Positions 54,013 through 63,273 of a DNA stretch of 64,000 nucleotides are shown one piece after another (the first letter of the stretch is position 1; every line of letters starts with the position of its first letter). This DNA is from Ramlibacter cellulosilyticus (lineage in GTDB: Bacteria; Pseudomonadota; Gammaproteobacteria; Burkholderiales; Burkholderiaceae_C): NCBI RefSeq assembly GCF_014297465.1, contig NZ_JACORT010000013.1, forward strand, positions 100,675-164,674, in the 5' to 3' direction. The position numbers and the translations under genes are program-made. The notes beneath the pieces were generated by a model. That model searched no databases, was not told where the DNA came from, and saw only the letters and a program-made list of their open reading frames with translations.

Positions 54013-56075
54013 TGCGAAGGCAACTTACCATCAAACCGAGCTGCATGCGGGAGATCGCGGCTTTCCCCTCGGACCGCGCCGCGCTGCTCTGGGACAAGAT
54101 CGACGGGCTCGTCTCCGATCCGCTCCCCGACGGGAAGGTGAAGAAGAAGCTCAAAGGCGCAGACGGCGTGTACCGCATGCGTGTGACAGACCACCGCGTG
54201 TTCTATCGATTCGGCGAAGACTGGATCAGCCTGCTCGGCATCCGGCGGCGCGCCGAAGACACCTACGATGGAGTGCCAGGCGAGACCGTCGACGCCCCTG
54301 CGTCCGACGATGGAGACGACAACCTCGACGCGCTCATCGCGGCTGCACAGCCGAAGGTCTTCCAGTTCGAGATGACCGTGGCCGAGACGGCGCTGCCCGA
54401 GCCCATCACGCGGGAGCTGCTGCGCGAGATCGGCGTGCCCGTCTCGGCGGTGCCGACGCTCCTGCGCTGCAAGACGGAAGAAGCGTTGCTCGAAGCGCCC
54501 GTGCCACCTGACGTTCTCGGTCGTGTCGTCGACCGCCTCTTCCCGCCGACCATCGAACGGCTCGACCAGCAGCCGGATCTCGTCGTGCTGTCTACGAGGG
54601 ACCTCGTTCGTTTCAAGGAGGGCGACCTCCTCGGCTTCCTGCTGCGGCTCGACGAGGATCAGCTCAAGCTGACCCAGTGGGCGCTGACGGGTCCCACGAT
54701 GGTTCGCGGCGGCGCGGGCACGGGCAAGAGCACCGTTGCCCTCTACCGCGTGAAGGCGCTCCTCGAACGACCCGGCGCAACGGGTGCGGAGCGCGTGCTG
54801 TTCACCACGTACACCCGCTCGCTGCTCACCGTCACACAGCAGCTCCTCGAACAGCTCCTCACGTCCGACCAGCTCCGCCGCGTCGAGGTCGCCACGTGCG
54901 ACCAGATCGCATGGCGAATCGTCGGCAACGCTCGCAAGATCGGGCCGCTCGAATCAAGCAATGACGCGCTTCGCCGACTTGCGAAGCTCCGTGAGAAGCA
55001 CGCCCCCGGTGGCTCGGCTTTCGAAGCGAAGCTGCGTGCGCGCGCCCTCGAGCGGCTGACCGACGTGTGGCTCCTCGAAGAGTTCGAGTGGATCATCGAG
55101 GGACGGGGCCTGACCAGCCTGGCGCAGTACCAGGCGGCGGCGCGACCGGGACGCGGGCTGCCTCTCAACGAACGAGCACGCGCGGCGGTGTGGGAGCTGT
55201 ATGAGGCCTTTAGCAAGGGCGCGGGCGAACGATACTCGGCGCTGCGTCGCGAGGCGCTGAAGCTACTCGCCGAAGACGCCCAGGCGGTCCGCTACGACTA
55301 CGTCGTCGTCGATGAAGCGCAGGACCTGAGCCCCGTCTCGCTCGCGCTCATGGCCGAGGTCTGCAAGACGGCCGAGGGCTTGTTCTTCGCCGCTGACAAC
55401 AAGCAGTCGCTCTACTCGCGCAACTACACGTGGAGTTCGGCACACCCGCGGCTCCAGTTTCGAGGGCGCACGGCGCTGCTCTCGCGCAACTACCGCTCGA
55501 CGCGGGAGATCGATCGCGCGGCCTTCTCTGTGCTCGTCGCGGATGAGGGCGAGGAGCTCGTGGCTTCGAATAGTGTCCACGAGGGACCGCTCCCCGTGCT
55601 GGTGCGCGACATCGACGCCGACAGGCAAGCCGAGTGGATCGCGCGCTTCGTTCGCCAGATGGCTCGGCACCTCCACCTGAAGGCCAGTGCGGCCGCCGTG
55701 CTGGTGCCCGGCGCCGCCGTGGGCGAGACGATCGCGAAGGAGCTTCAGGGGCAAGGCGTCGATGCCCGCTTCTTCCCGGGCCGCGATCTCGACCTAAAGG
55801 CCGACGTGGTGCGCGTGCTGACGTTGCACGCGGCCAAGGGCCTCGAGTTTCCCATCGTCATCGTGGCGGGCCTCGAGAGCGGAGCCTGGCCGGTGCCTGA
55901 GGACTTCGAAGAGCCTGACCTCTTCGCTGAGCGCGCTCGCCACGAGCGGCGGGTGCTTTATGTCGGGCTCACCCGCGCGATGCGCGGTCTGATGCTGCTT
56001 GTTCCCCAAGGATGCCGGCATCCCGCCGTCGTCGATCTCGACCTCAATCACTGGCACGTGGAGACAGCCCTGTGA
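54012..56075 (+). CDS. D8: UvrD/Rep-type helicase with N-terminal RelE-like domain
   Basis: The 687-residue protein overlaps D7 by one base. Residues 1-80 have the RelE/ParE fold pattern: a start like RRQLTIKPSCMREIAAFP, a helical middle with LKGADGVYRMRVTDHRVFYRF and an ISLLGIRRR end. The SF1 helicase follows: Walker A GGAGTGKST (Lys239), FTTYTRSL, DEAQD at 434-438, LSRNYRST, LTLHAAKGLEF and VLYVGLTRA. All helicase motifs look intact. UvrD-like motors unwind DNA with 3'-5' polarity and often pair with RecB/Cas4-type nucleases, such as D10 here. The RelE-like part may be a nucleic-acid-binding domain and not a live ribosome-dependent toxin, since it is fused in frame and no antitoxin gene is near. 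Confidence 0.85.
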   Translation: MRRQLTIKPSCMREIAAFPSDRAALLWDKIDGLVSDPLPDGKVKKKLKGADGVYRMRVTDHRVFYRFGEDWISLLGIRRRAEDTYDGVPGETVDAPASDDGDDNLDALIAAAQPKVFQFEMTVAETALPEPITRELLREIGVPVSAVPTLLRCKTEEALLEAPVPPDVLGRVVDRLFPPTIERLDQQPDLVVLSTRDLVRFKEGDLLGFLLRLDEDQLKLTQWALTGPTMVRGGAGTGKSTVALYRVKALLERPGATGAERVLFTTYTRSLLTVTQQLLEQLLTSDQLRRVEVATCDQIAWRIVGNARKIGPLESSNDALRRLAKLREKHAPGGSAFEAKLRARALERLTDVWLLEEFEWIIEGRGLTSLAQYQAAARPGRGLPLNERARAAVWELYEAFSKGAGERYSALRREALKLLAEDAQAVRYDYVVVDEAQDLSPVSLALMAEVCKTAEGLFFAADNKQSLYSRNYTWSSAHPRLQFRGRTALLSRNYRSTREIDRAAFSVLVADEGEELVASNSVHEGPLPVLVRDIDADRQAEWIARFVRQMARHLHLKASAAAVLVPGAAVGETIAKELQGQGVDARFFPGRDLDLKADVVRVLTLHAAKGLEFPIVIVAGLESGAWPVPEDFEEPDLFAERARHERRVLYVGLTRAMRGLMLLVPQGCRHPAVVDLDLNHWHVETAL

Positions 56076-59000
56076 GCAACGTGAACCTCCGCAACTACGC
56101 CGACGAAGGTCGGCTAGTCGACGCCGACATCGCTGGCTTCCTCCGGAAGAAGCTCGACAAGGGCGATAAGCTCGACTTCACGGACATCGTCGAGGTCGCC
56201 GACGCGGTGCTGGACGCGCTATTTGAAGGGTGGTTACCTGAGCAAGCGGCGAACGCGATCGCCCAACTGAGCCCCGCAGCCGACAAGTCCCTCGCGGCGT
56301 GGACCGACCGTGCGGGTGGCAAGGTCACGAAGGTCGAGAAGACCACGCGCAAAGCCACGGTGCGCAGGCCCGCGTCGTTGACACGCCCGGCGTCCATCCT
56401 TGAACGCGACCCGTCGGGCGACGAGCGGTTCACGCCGACGCGGCTCGTGCGCCGACTTCAGGAGGCGCTGCGTGGCTATATCGAGAGCGCGTACCCGCTG
56501 AACGATCCAACCCTGGTGCGTGCGAGGCGTCGGCTGCTCGAAGAAGATGCGGGAGGTCACCTGCTCGCACAGGAGCCCTACATTGAGACCACCACCCGGT
56601 ACGCGACGTCGAAGGCAACCTACGGCGACCTCGGCTTTACGCGGGAGATAGCCGCCTTTTTCTCGAAGCTCGCCAAGACGCCCTCGGCCCAAAGCACGCC
56701 GGAGGACGCCCGCACTGTGCTCTTTCCCTCGATGTACGTGCATCAGGAGCGTGCATTCCACGAGTTCCTCGTCGAGGGCAAGGACATCGTCGTCGCCACA
56801 GGTACGGGCTCCGGCAAGACCGAGTGCTTCCTAGTGCCGATGCTGGGCTCCCTCTACGACGAAGCGGTGCGCTCGCCCAAGACGTTCGATCAGCCCGCCG
56901 TGCGCGCGCTGATCCTCTATCCGATGAATGCGCTGGTGAACGACCAGCTTTCGCGCCTGCGCCTATTGCTCGGCGATCCTGCTGTTGCCGATGCGTTTAA
57001 GGAGCTCGGCAAGGATCGGCGCTTCCCGCGCTTTGGCATGTACACCGGGCGCACGCCGTACCCCGGCCCGCGCACGACCTCGCGGGACGCCGATCGTGTG
57101 AAGCCGCTGCTCGACTACTACCTGGGCCTCTCCCCCGACGTCGAAGAGCGCCTCCGTCGTTTGGGTCGCTATCCCGCGAAGGACCTACAGAACTTCTACG
57201 CACAAAATGAAGCCCGCCGCCGGACGTACCAGAGCGGCAAGCGCGCCGGGCAGGAGTACACGGACCACAATTGGGAGCGACGCCTTCACACAGGGCCGGG
57301 AGATCGCGAGCTGCTGACGCGGCAGGAGATGGTCCACGGTGCTGGCAGCCGCCCGGGCCACGCGCCCGACGTGCTGGTCACCAACTACTCCATGCTGGAG
57401 TACATGCTGATGCGCCCGTTCGAGCGCCCCATCTTCGCCGAAACGAAGCGATGGCTCGAGCAGGAGGGCACGCAGCTCCTGCTCGTTCTCGACGAGGCGC
57501 ACATGTACCGAGGCGCGAAGGGCGCCGAGGTCGCGTTCCTCATACGCCGCCTGCGCGCGCGTCTGGGCATTCACGACCGGCCCGACAAGCTGCGCGTCAT
57601 CGCCACCTCTGCTTCGCTCGGTGATGGCGCGGCTGCAGTCGACGCCGTCAAGCGCTTCGCCGCCGACATTACGGGCAAGCGCCCAGAGGACTTCGAAGCC
57701 ATCACCGGCACGCGCGAGGTGCCGACGCCCGCGAGCCCAGCGCCTAAGGCCGTCTCTGACACCCTGGCGTCGCTCGACCTTGATGGCATCAATGAAGCGC
57801 TCGACGCTCCGGCCTTGCGCGAGAAGCTCGCGCCGCTCCTGCCCAAGGGCGGGAACCCCAACCCTGACGAGAACGAGGTGCTTGCAGAGTTGTACGCCGC
57901 GTTGAAAGACCAGCCTTGGGTGAACCAGCTCGTGAAGGAGGCGGCAGGGCAGGCCGTGGCGCTCGGCGACCTCGCTCCGCGCGTGTTCCCCGGCCACCCT
58001 GACGCTCGTCGCGCGCTCGAAGCGCTGCTCACGGTTTCGACGCTTGCCCGAAATAAGGCCGACGAGCCGGGGCTCGTGCCGACCCGCGTGCACGGCCTGT
58101 TCCGAGGGCTCCACGGCCTCTATGCTTGCGTGAACCCGCACTGCGACGGGAGGCAGAGCGAGCCGGGGGAGAAGGCGATTCTCGGTAAGCTCTTCACCAC
58201 GCCGCGCGCGGTGTGTGACGCCTGTGGGTGCCGCGTCTTTGAGATCGCGTCGTGCCGCAGCTGCGGCAGCCCCTACTTGCTCGCGTACTCGCAGGAAGAT
58301 TCCCTGGACCGGCTCTCGTTCCTTTGGGGTGAGACCGAGGGCGCGCTCTTCCGTCTCGAGCTGCTCCCGAGCGCCGCGCGCTACACCGACCGCACCGAGA
58401 TTGTGCGGCTGCACCTCCGCACTGGCTATCTGGACACGGGCAACCGCTTCCCCGACGACGAGGTGCGCGAGCTGGAGATGTGGCTTGATGCGGATGGCAA
58501 GCGCGAGGCCTCCTTCGATCGCTGCGCGATGTGCCAGCCCGCTGCGCCCGCGAAGAGCCGTATCTACGACTTCAGGACGCGCGGTGAGCAGCCGTTCACG
58601 GCGCTCATTGAAGCGCAGTTTGCCGAGCAGCCCCCGCAGAAAAGGGACCCGCGCCTACCGAACCACGGACGGAAGGTGCTCGTCTTTAGCGACGGTCGGC
58701 AGAAGGCGGCTCGCCTCGCGCCCGCACTCGAACACAGCCACGCCCGTGACTTGTTCCGTCAGGTCGTCGCGCTGGCCGCTCACGAGCTCCGCGAGAAGGG
58801 CGGCCTTTCGGCGATGCAGTACCTGTACCCGGCGGTCGTGCATCTGTGTGCTCACCGGGGCTACGACCTATTCCCGGCCACCGACGAGCTCGAGTTCCAT
58901 AACCACCTCGGGCAGGTGAAGGGCAAGACGCTTGAGCAAACCATCACGATGGCGAACAAGGGGTGGCTCCGCGCCACGCGCTCGTTCGCGCAGGCGATTT

Positions 59001-61885
59001 TCAGTGAACTCACGGACCGCTACTACTCCCTGCCCGCGCTCGCCCTCGCCACAGTCGAGGAGGACCCCGACACGGCGTTCATGATCTTCGACGACTTCCC
59101 GAATGTCGGCCTCGACGCGGACGCGCAGAAAGTCCTGTTCCGCGCCTGGCTTCGCCAGCACCTTGAGCGCCGCTCGTTCCGCCCGGACGGCGCAGAGACG
59201 CGGGAACTCGGCGAGGGCTGGGCACATCCGCAAGGCATCAATGCGGCGCGCTTAGAGCACGTGCTGCCCAACCGCTTCGATCAGTACCTGGCGCACGTCC
59301 TCGGTGGCGACACGGACAAGGTCGAAAAGGTGGGCAAGTGGTTCCAGCACGTGGTGCGCGACAAGGGGCTGCTGCACTTTGAAAGCGATGTTTACTACCT
59401 GCAGCTCCAAGGCTTGAGCATGAACCTCCGGCTCGACGCCAATTGGCTGCGCTGCCGCGATTGCGCGCGCATCCACCCTGAGGCGCTGGCCGATGTCTGT
59501 CCCGCGTGCCTCGGTGCTGTAGTGGAGGTCGACGCCGACTATCTCGACGCGCGGACGGGTTTCTACCGGCAGCAGGTGCAGCGCGCCTTCGATGAGCGCG
59601 CGATCGAACCGTTTGGCCTCTTGGCAGCCGAGCACTCCGCGCAGCTCACTGGTCAGCCCGACGAGAGCGCGTTCAACAAGGTCGAGGAGTACGAGCTGCG
59701 CTTCCAGGATGTGCCGCTAGACAACCTTCCGCCAATCGACGTGCTGAGCTGCACCACGACAATGGAGGTCGGCATCGACATCGGTGCGCTGTCCGGCGTC
59801 GCGTTGCGCAACGTGCCGCCGCACGTCGCCAACTATCAGCAGCGCGCCGGACGCGCGGGCCGTCGCGGGCGCTCGATCGCGTCGGTCATCACCTATGCGC
59901 ACGGCACCTCGCACGATGCCCACTTCTTTGACCACCCTGAGCAGATCATCTCGGGCGATGTGCGCGCGCCCGTCGTCTACGTCGAGAACCAGCAGGTGCT
60001 CGAACGGCACATCCACGCCTATCTCGTGCAACGCTTCTTCCACGAGCGCGTGCCGCCGGACCCGACTAGCTATGACCTCTTCGGCTCGCTGGGCTCTGTC
60101 GAGCAGTTCCTTTCCGAGTCACACCCTTGCTCGCTGCTCAAGCTCGAGGGGTGGCTTGATGAAAACGCCGATCTTCTTCGGAGCGAGCTTCGGGGCTGGG
60201 TGCCAGCGTTCAGCTTCGGCCTCAACGAGCCCGTCGCCGAGGTCAACGAGACGATCCAAGGCGCCATCGACCGGAGCAAGGCCCGCATCCGCGAGGTCTT
60301 GCCGGTCGAGGAGTACGCTGCGCGCGACACGCTGGTCGACCTCGAGCGCGAGTCGCTCGAGCGGCGCTTGGAGGAGCCGCTCCTCGAGACGTTGATCGGT
60401 CACGCCGTGTTCCCACGCTACGCTTTTCCGACCGATGTGGTGACCTTCTGGGTCTCGAAGCCTCGTCAGCCGGGTGATGCTCCTGGGAAGCGGACTTTCG
60501 ACTACGAGCCGCAGCGTGACCTGCAGCTTGCGCTCACCGAATACGCGCCCGGACGAAGTCTCACCATCGACAAGTGGCGCTTCGAGTCCGCGGCGCTCTA
60601 CTCGCCGTACGAGCCGACGCCTGTTCACACGATTCAGCGGCAGCGCCCGTACATGTCGTGCAGTGACTGCTCGTGGGCGACGATGGATTCAGCGATGGCG
60701 CAGGCGACGTTATGCCCCGTGTGCGGTAGCGACCAGCTCACGCGCACCGCGTTCATCACTCCGGCAGGCTTCGCGCCAGACCTCAACGCCAAACGCGAAG
60801 TGGATCGTGGCCAGGCAATCAGCTACGCCGGTATGACCGACCGCGCGCGGCTCGAACCTCAGGACCCACCATCGGCATGGACCGAGGGTTGCGACGGTCG
60901 ACTGCTTCGCTGGACCGGGCCGCGCCGCCTTGTCATGGTCAACAAGGGAGTCGGCCAGCGGGGCTTCCGCGTGTGCCCCGATTGCGGTCGCTCGGAGCCC
61001 GAGTATGGCCCCGGTTTCACTGCGACGAAACTCATGAGGAACGGCGCGGCCACCACGCACCAGCACCCGCTCGAAAAGGGCGTCGTGTGCGCGGGCGTCG
61101 CCGACGGCCCCTTCTACCTAGGGCATGAGTTCCCGACTGATGCACTGCTTTTGCGCCTTCGCGTAATGGCACCGGTGCAACTGGGGGGCGCGAGCACCAC
61201 GGGCTTGCTCACGCGGGCTTCGCGCATGGCGCTCTCGTCCCTGGTCGAGGCGCTGGGGCTAGCTGCGTCGCGTGTCCTGCAGATCGACGAGGGCGAGCTC
61301 TCTGGCTGGTGGACGCCCGTGATGGGCGGGCGCCGTGATGAAGCGCAGCTCTACCTCTACGACCTCCTGCCGGGTGGTGCAGGCTACGCGCGCGCCGTCG
61401 GCAATGATCTGCCCGAGGTTCTCGACGCCGCCGAGGCGCTTCTCGGAGGCTGCGACTGCCCATCGTCCTGCTATCGGTGCATCCGCCACTACGGCAACAA
61501 CTGGATTCACGCGTCGCTGGACCGCCACCTCGCCCTCGCGCTCTTGCGCCACTTGCGCACGGGCGAGTTGCCGAGCCTGACTGACCCTGATAAAGACCGC
61601 GCGCTCGTCGCACTTTGCCAGCTTCTCACACTGCGCGGCATTGCGTGTGAGGAGAACGTACAAGTTGGGGGCACGCGCGTGCCGCTTGTGATCCAACTGC
61701 CCAAGTCGCGCGTGTGCGTCGACGTTCATCACCCGCTGATCGATCCGCTCGCGCACGAGTCTCCGATCATCGCTTCCGCGCGCTCGCAATTCCTCGAGGC
61801 CGTGTCGCTCGACGCGTTCGACCTCCTTCACGATCTGCCTGCCGCCGTGGCGCGCCTGAAGCTGCCAGGCGGAGCGGGGGGATGA
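56072..61885 (+). CDS. D9: giant DEAH helicase with DUF1998-type C-terminus
   Basis: The 1,937-residue protein starts at GTG overlapping the D8 stop by four bases, with GGAG eight bases upstream. SF2 helicase motifs: ATGTGSGKTECF (Lys249), DEAH at 474-477 in DEAHMYRGAKGAEV, and QRAGRAGRRGR at 1257-1267. An insert of ~600 residues between the two RecA-like domains carries zinc-ribbon-like clusters (CDACGCRVFEIASCRSCGS). More pairs follow (CRDCARI...CPACLG; CSDCSWA...CPVCGS; CPDCGRSEP). The end has the DUF1998/MZB-type cluster C1794-D-C-P-S-S-C-Y-R-C1803. DISARM splits these functions between DrmA (helicase) and DrmB (DUF1998); Druantia DruE has a similar one-chain plan and similar size. It is likely the main DNA motor of the complex. 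Confidence 0.87.
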   Translation: MSNVNLRNYADEGRLVDADIAGFLRKKLDKGDKLDFTDIVEVADAVLDALFEGWLPEQAANAIAQLSPAADKSLAAWTDRAGGKVTKVEKTTRKATVRRPASLTRPASILERDPSGDERFTPTRLVRRLQEALRGYIESAYPLNDPTLVRARRRLLEEDAGGHLLAQEPYIETTTRYATSKATYGDLGFTREIAAFFSKLAKTPSAQSTPEDARTVLFPSMYVHQERAFHEFLVEGKDIVVATGTGSGKTECFLVPMLGSLYDEAVRSPKTFDQPAVRALILYPMNALVNDQLSRLRLLLGDPAVADAFKELGKDRRFPRFGMYTGRTPYPGPRTTSRDADRVKPLLDYYLGLSPDVEERLRRLGRYPAKDLQNFYAQNEARRRTYQSGKRAGQEYTDHNWERRLHTGPGDRELLTRQEMVHGAGSRPGHAPDVLVTNYSMLEYMLMRPFERPIFAETKRWLEQEGTQLLLVLDEAHMYRGAKGAEVAFLIRRLRARLGIHDRPDKLRVIATSASLGDGAAAVDAVKRFAADITGKRPEDFEAITGTREVPTPASPAPKAVSDTLASLDLDGINEALDAPALREKLAPLLPKGGNPNPDENEVLAELYAALKDQPWVNQLVKEAAGQAVALGDLAPRVFPGHPDARRALEALLTVSTLARNKADEPGLVPTRVHGLFRGLHGLYACVNPHCDGRQSEPGEKAILGKLFTTPRAVCDACGCRVFEIASCRSCGSPYLLAYSQEDSLDRLSFLWGETEGALFRLELLPSAARYTDRTEIVRLHLRTGYLDTGNRFPDDEVRELEMWLDADGKREASFDRCAMCQPAAPAKSRIYDFRTRGEQPFTALIEAQFAEQPPQKRDPRLPNHGRKVLVFSDGRQKAARLAPALEHSHARDLFRQVVALAAHELREKGGLSAMQYLYPAVVHLCAHRGYDLFPATDELEFHNHLGQVKGKTLEQTITMANKGWLRATRSFAQAIFSELTDRYYSLPALALATVEEDPDTAFMIFDDFPNVGLDADAQKVLFRAWLRQHLERRSFRPDGAETRELGEGWAHPQGINAARLEHVLPNRFDQYLAHVLGGDTDKVEKVGKWFQHVVRDKGLLHFESDVYYLQLQGLSMNLRLDANWLRCRDCARIHPEALADVCPACLGAVVEVDADYLDARTGFYRQQVQRAFDERAIEPFGLLAAEHSAQLTGQPDESAFNKVEEYELRFQDVPLDNLPPIDVLSCTTTMEVGIDIGALSGVALRNVPPHVANYQQRAGRAGRRGRSIASVITYAHGTSHDAHFFDHPEQIISGDVRAPVVYVENQQVLERHIHAYLVQRFFHERVPPDPTSYDLFGSLGSVEQFLSESHPCSLLKLEGWLDENADLLRSELRGWVPAFSFGLNEPVAEVNETIQGAIDRSKARIREVLPVEEYAARDTLVDLERESLERRLEEPLLETLIGHAVFPRYAFPTDVVTFWVSKPRQPGDAPGKRTFDYEPQRDLQLALTEYAPGRSLTIDKWRFESAALYSPYEPTPVHTIQRQRPYMSCSDCSWATMDSAMAQATLCPVCGSDQLTRTAFITPAGFAPDLNAKREVDRGQAISYAGMTDRARLEPQDPPSAWTEGCDGRLLRWTGPRRLVMVNKGVGQRGFRVCPDCGRSEPEYGPGFTATKLMRNGAATTHQHPLEKGVVCAGVADGPFYLGHEFPTDALLLRLRVMAPVQLGGASTTGLLTRASRMALSSLVEALGLAASRVLQIDEGELSGWWTPVMGGRRDEAQLYLYDLLPGGAGYARAVGNDLPEVLDAAEALLGGCDCPSSCYRCIRHYGNNWIHASLDRHLALALLRHLRTGELPSLTDPDKDRALVALCQLLTLRGIACEENVQVGGTRVPLVIQLPKSRVCVDVHHPLIDPLAHESPIIASARSQFLEAVSLDAFDLLHDLPAAVARLKLPGGAGG

Positions 61886-63030
61886 GCTTCTACGAGCTGC
61901 AGGGACCCACTGCGTGGGCCGAGCCGCCGTCCACATGGAGCAGCACGAGCCTCGACGACGTGGATGCGTGCCCGCGCCGCTGGCAGCTCCTGCGTTCGCG
62001 CTGGGGCGACTTCGAGCGTTTTCCGGTGCGCCCGCACCCGGCCGCCATCGAAGGGCAGATCGTCCACGAGGCGCTCGATCGGCTCACGCGCGCCTGCGGT
62101 CAGCGAGGCAACCCGCCGTTCGGAAGCGCGGAGTTCTCAGCGGCGCTGAACGATGCCGACTTCTTTCCCTATTTCCCGCGGGCCGTCACCGATTGGCAGC
62201 AGCGGCTCACGGCACATCCTAGGCCTGGCCCCGCGTTCCGGCTACGCGTGAGCGGCGAGGAGCTGGCGAACCGCGCCGTGCGCATGTTCCGCGAGCAGTA
62301 CAAGCCGGATGGTCAGGTCGCCTCGCAAGCCGCCGAGCGCGCGACGGATACGCCCGCCGACGTGCGGACGCTCCTCAAGCAGAAGCGAGCGCTCTCCGAG
62401 GTGAAGCTGACGCATCCCAAGCTTCCGTTCCTCGGCATCCTCGACCGCGTGCAGCACACACGGGAGCGAATCGAGGTCGTCGACTTCAAGACGGGCAAGC
62501 CGAGCGACAAGCACCGCAAGCAGCTCCTGCGCTACGCGCTCCTCTGGTGGCGCAAGACGGGCGACGCCCCGGTGCGTGTGAGTGCGCAGTACCTCGACGG
62601 AGTCGCCTCGTGGCCCGTCACCCAGAGCGCGCTCGAAAACGTCGAAGCCGATCTCGTGAAGAAACTCCCGCTGCTGACCGAAGCCTTGAACGCTCATCCC
62701 GCGGCGGCGAAGCCCGGCACCGGCTGCCACACGTGCGCCGTGCGGGCGCGCTGCGCCGCGGGCTGGGCCGTCGGCGAGGAGGCAGCGCTCGTCGACGGTC
62801 GCGGCGACGCCGAGCTGGTCGTGAAGGCGAAGGCCGGCGACCACGGCTTTCTCGCTCGTTCTCGGAGCGGCGCCGAAATCGCCGTCGTCTATGAGGCCCC
62901 CGTTGCGAAGCTCCTCCCTCGGCACGTCGAGGGACAGGTACTTCGAGTCCTCGACGGGGTGTGGAAGGAGAAGCGCACCCAGCTCGAGCTCAAGGCGTGG
63001 ACCGAGGTCTTCGTCGTAGGGGATGTCTAA
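61882..63030 (+). CDS. D10: Cas4/RecB-like PD-(D/E)XK nuclease with probable Fe-S cluster
   Basis: The 382-residue protein overlaps D9 by four bases (ATGA). The catalytic set is D188 in GILDRV and D201-F-K203 in VVDFKTGKP, followed by the RecB-family QLLRYALLWW helix. Cys30 in DACPRRW together with C282-x2-C285-x5-C291 gives the four cysteines that hold a 4Fe-4S cluster in AddB, Cas4 and PD-(D/E)XK exonucleases. His in EGQIVHEALDRL is the usual upstream metal ligand. The ~80-residue tail after the cysteine cluster is small and beta-rich. With D8 it forms a helicase plus nuclease pair like AddAB split over two genes. It is the last gene of the operon; I see no clear terminator behind it. Confidence 0.88.
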   Translation: MSFYELQGPTAWAEPPSTWSSTSLDDVDACPRRWQLLRSRWGDFERFPVRPHPAAIEGQIVHEALDRLTRACGQRGNPPFGSAEFSAALNDADFFPYFPRAVTDWQQRLTAHPRPGPAFRLRVSGEELANRAVRMFREQYKPDGQVASQAAERATDTPADVRTLLKQKRALSEVKLTHPKLPFLGILDRVQHTRERIEVVDFKTGKPSDKHRKQLLRYALLWWRKTGDAPVRVSAQYLDGVASWPVTQSALENVEADLVKKLPLLTEALNAHPAAAKPGTGCHTCAVRARCAAGWAVGEEAALVDGRGDAELVVKAKAGDHGFLARSRSGAEIAVVYEAPVAKLLPRHVEGQVLRVLDGVWKEKRTQLELKAWTEVFVVGDV

Positions 63031-63038
63031 GGACTCGG

Positions 63039-63167
63039 CTAACGGCCTCGCGCCTTTCTGGCGAGCTTTGCCAGCATGTAGGCGGAGACGGCGCCGACAA
63101 TTTCGACGGCGGCCTTGATCTCTTCCTCACGCAACCGGGGAAGCCAAGGACGGCCGTGCCCGGTCAC
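63039..63167 (-). other. Possible small reading frame or gene remnant on the minus strand
   Basis: The minus strand is open from 63,227 down to a TAG at 63,039. From a GTG at 63,167 it would code for 42 residues ending EIKAAVEIVGAVSAYMLAKL and a basic tail. The composition is protein-like and helical, but there is no ribosome binding site and I do not recognise it. It may be the decayed end of a gene that once stood beside the frameshifted gene just upstream. Confidence 0.2.
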
Positions 63168-63273
63168 GTGCTTGTTCCGCAGGCGATTCCACCTATCGGT
63201 ACCTCGACGCAGGCGGAGCCGCGGAAGTCAGATCGGGCTTGGCTCCGCATTCTGTCCGCGCCGGCCGGGCGAC

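Noticed and set aside
34252..63030. Naming the operon simply DISARM, BREX, Druantia or a type I restriction system
   Set aside because: DrmC (PLD), separate DrmA/DrmB, PglZ, BrxC, DruA-D and HsdS/HsdR are all missing, while McrBC, S24-like, sacsin-like, UvrD-like and Cas4-like genes are built in. Only similarity of parts can be supported.
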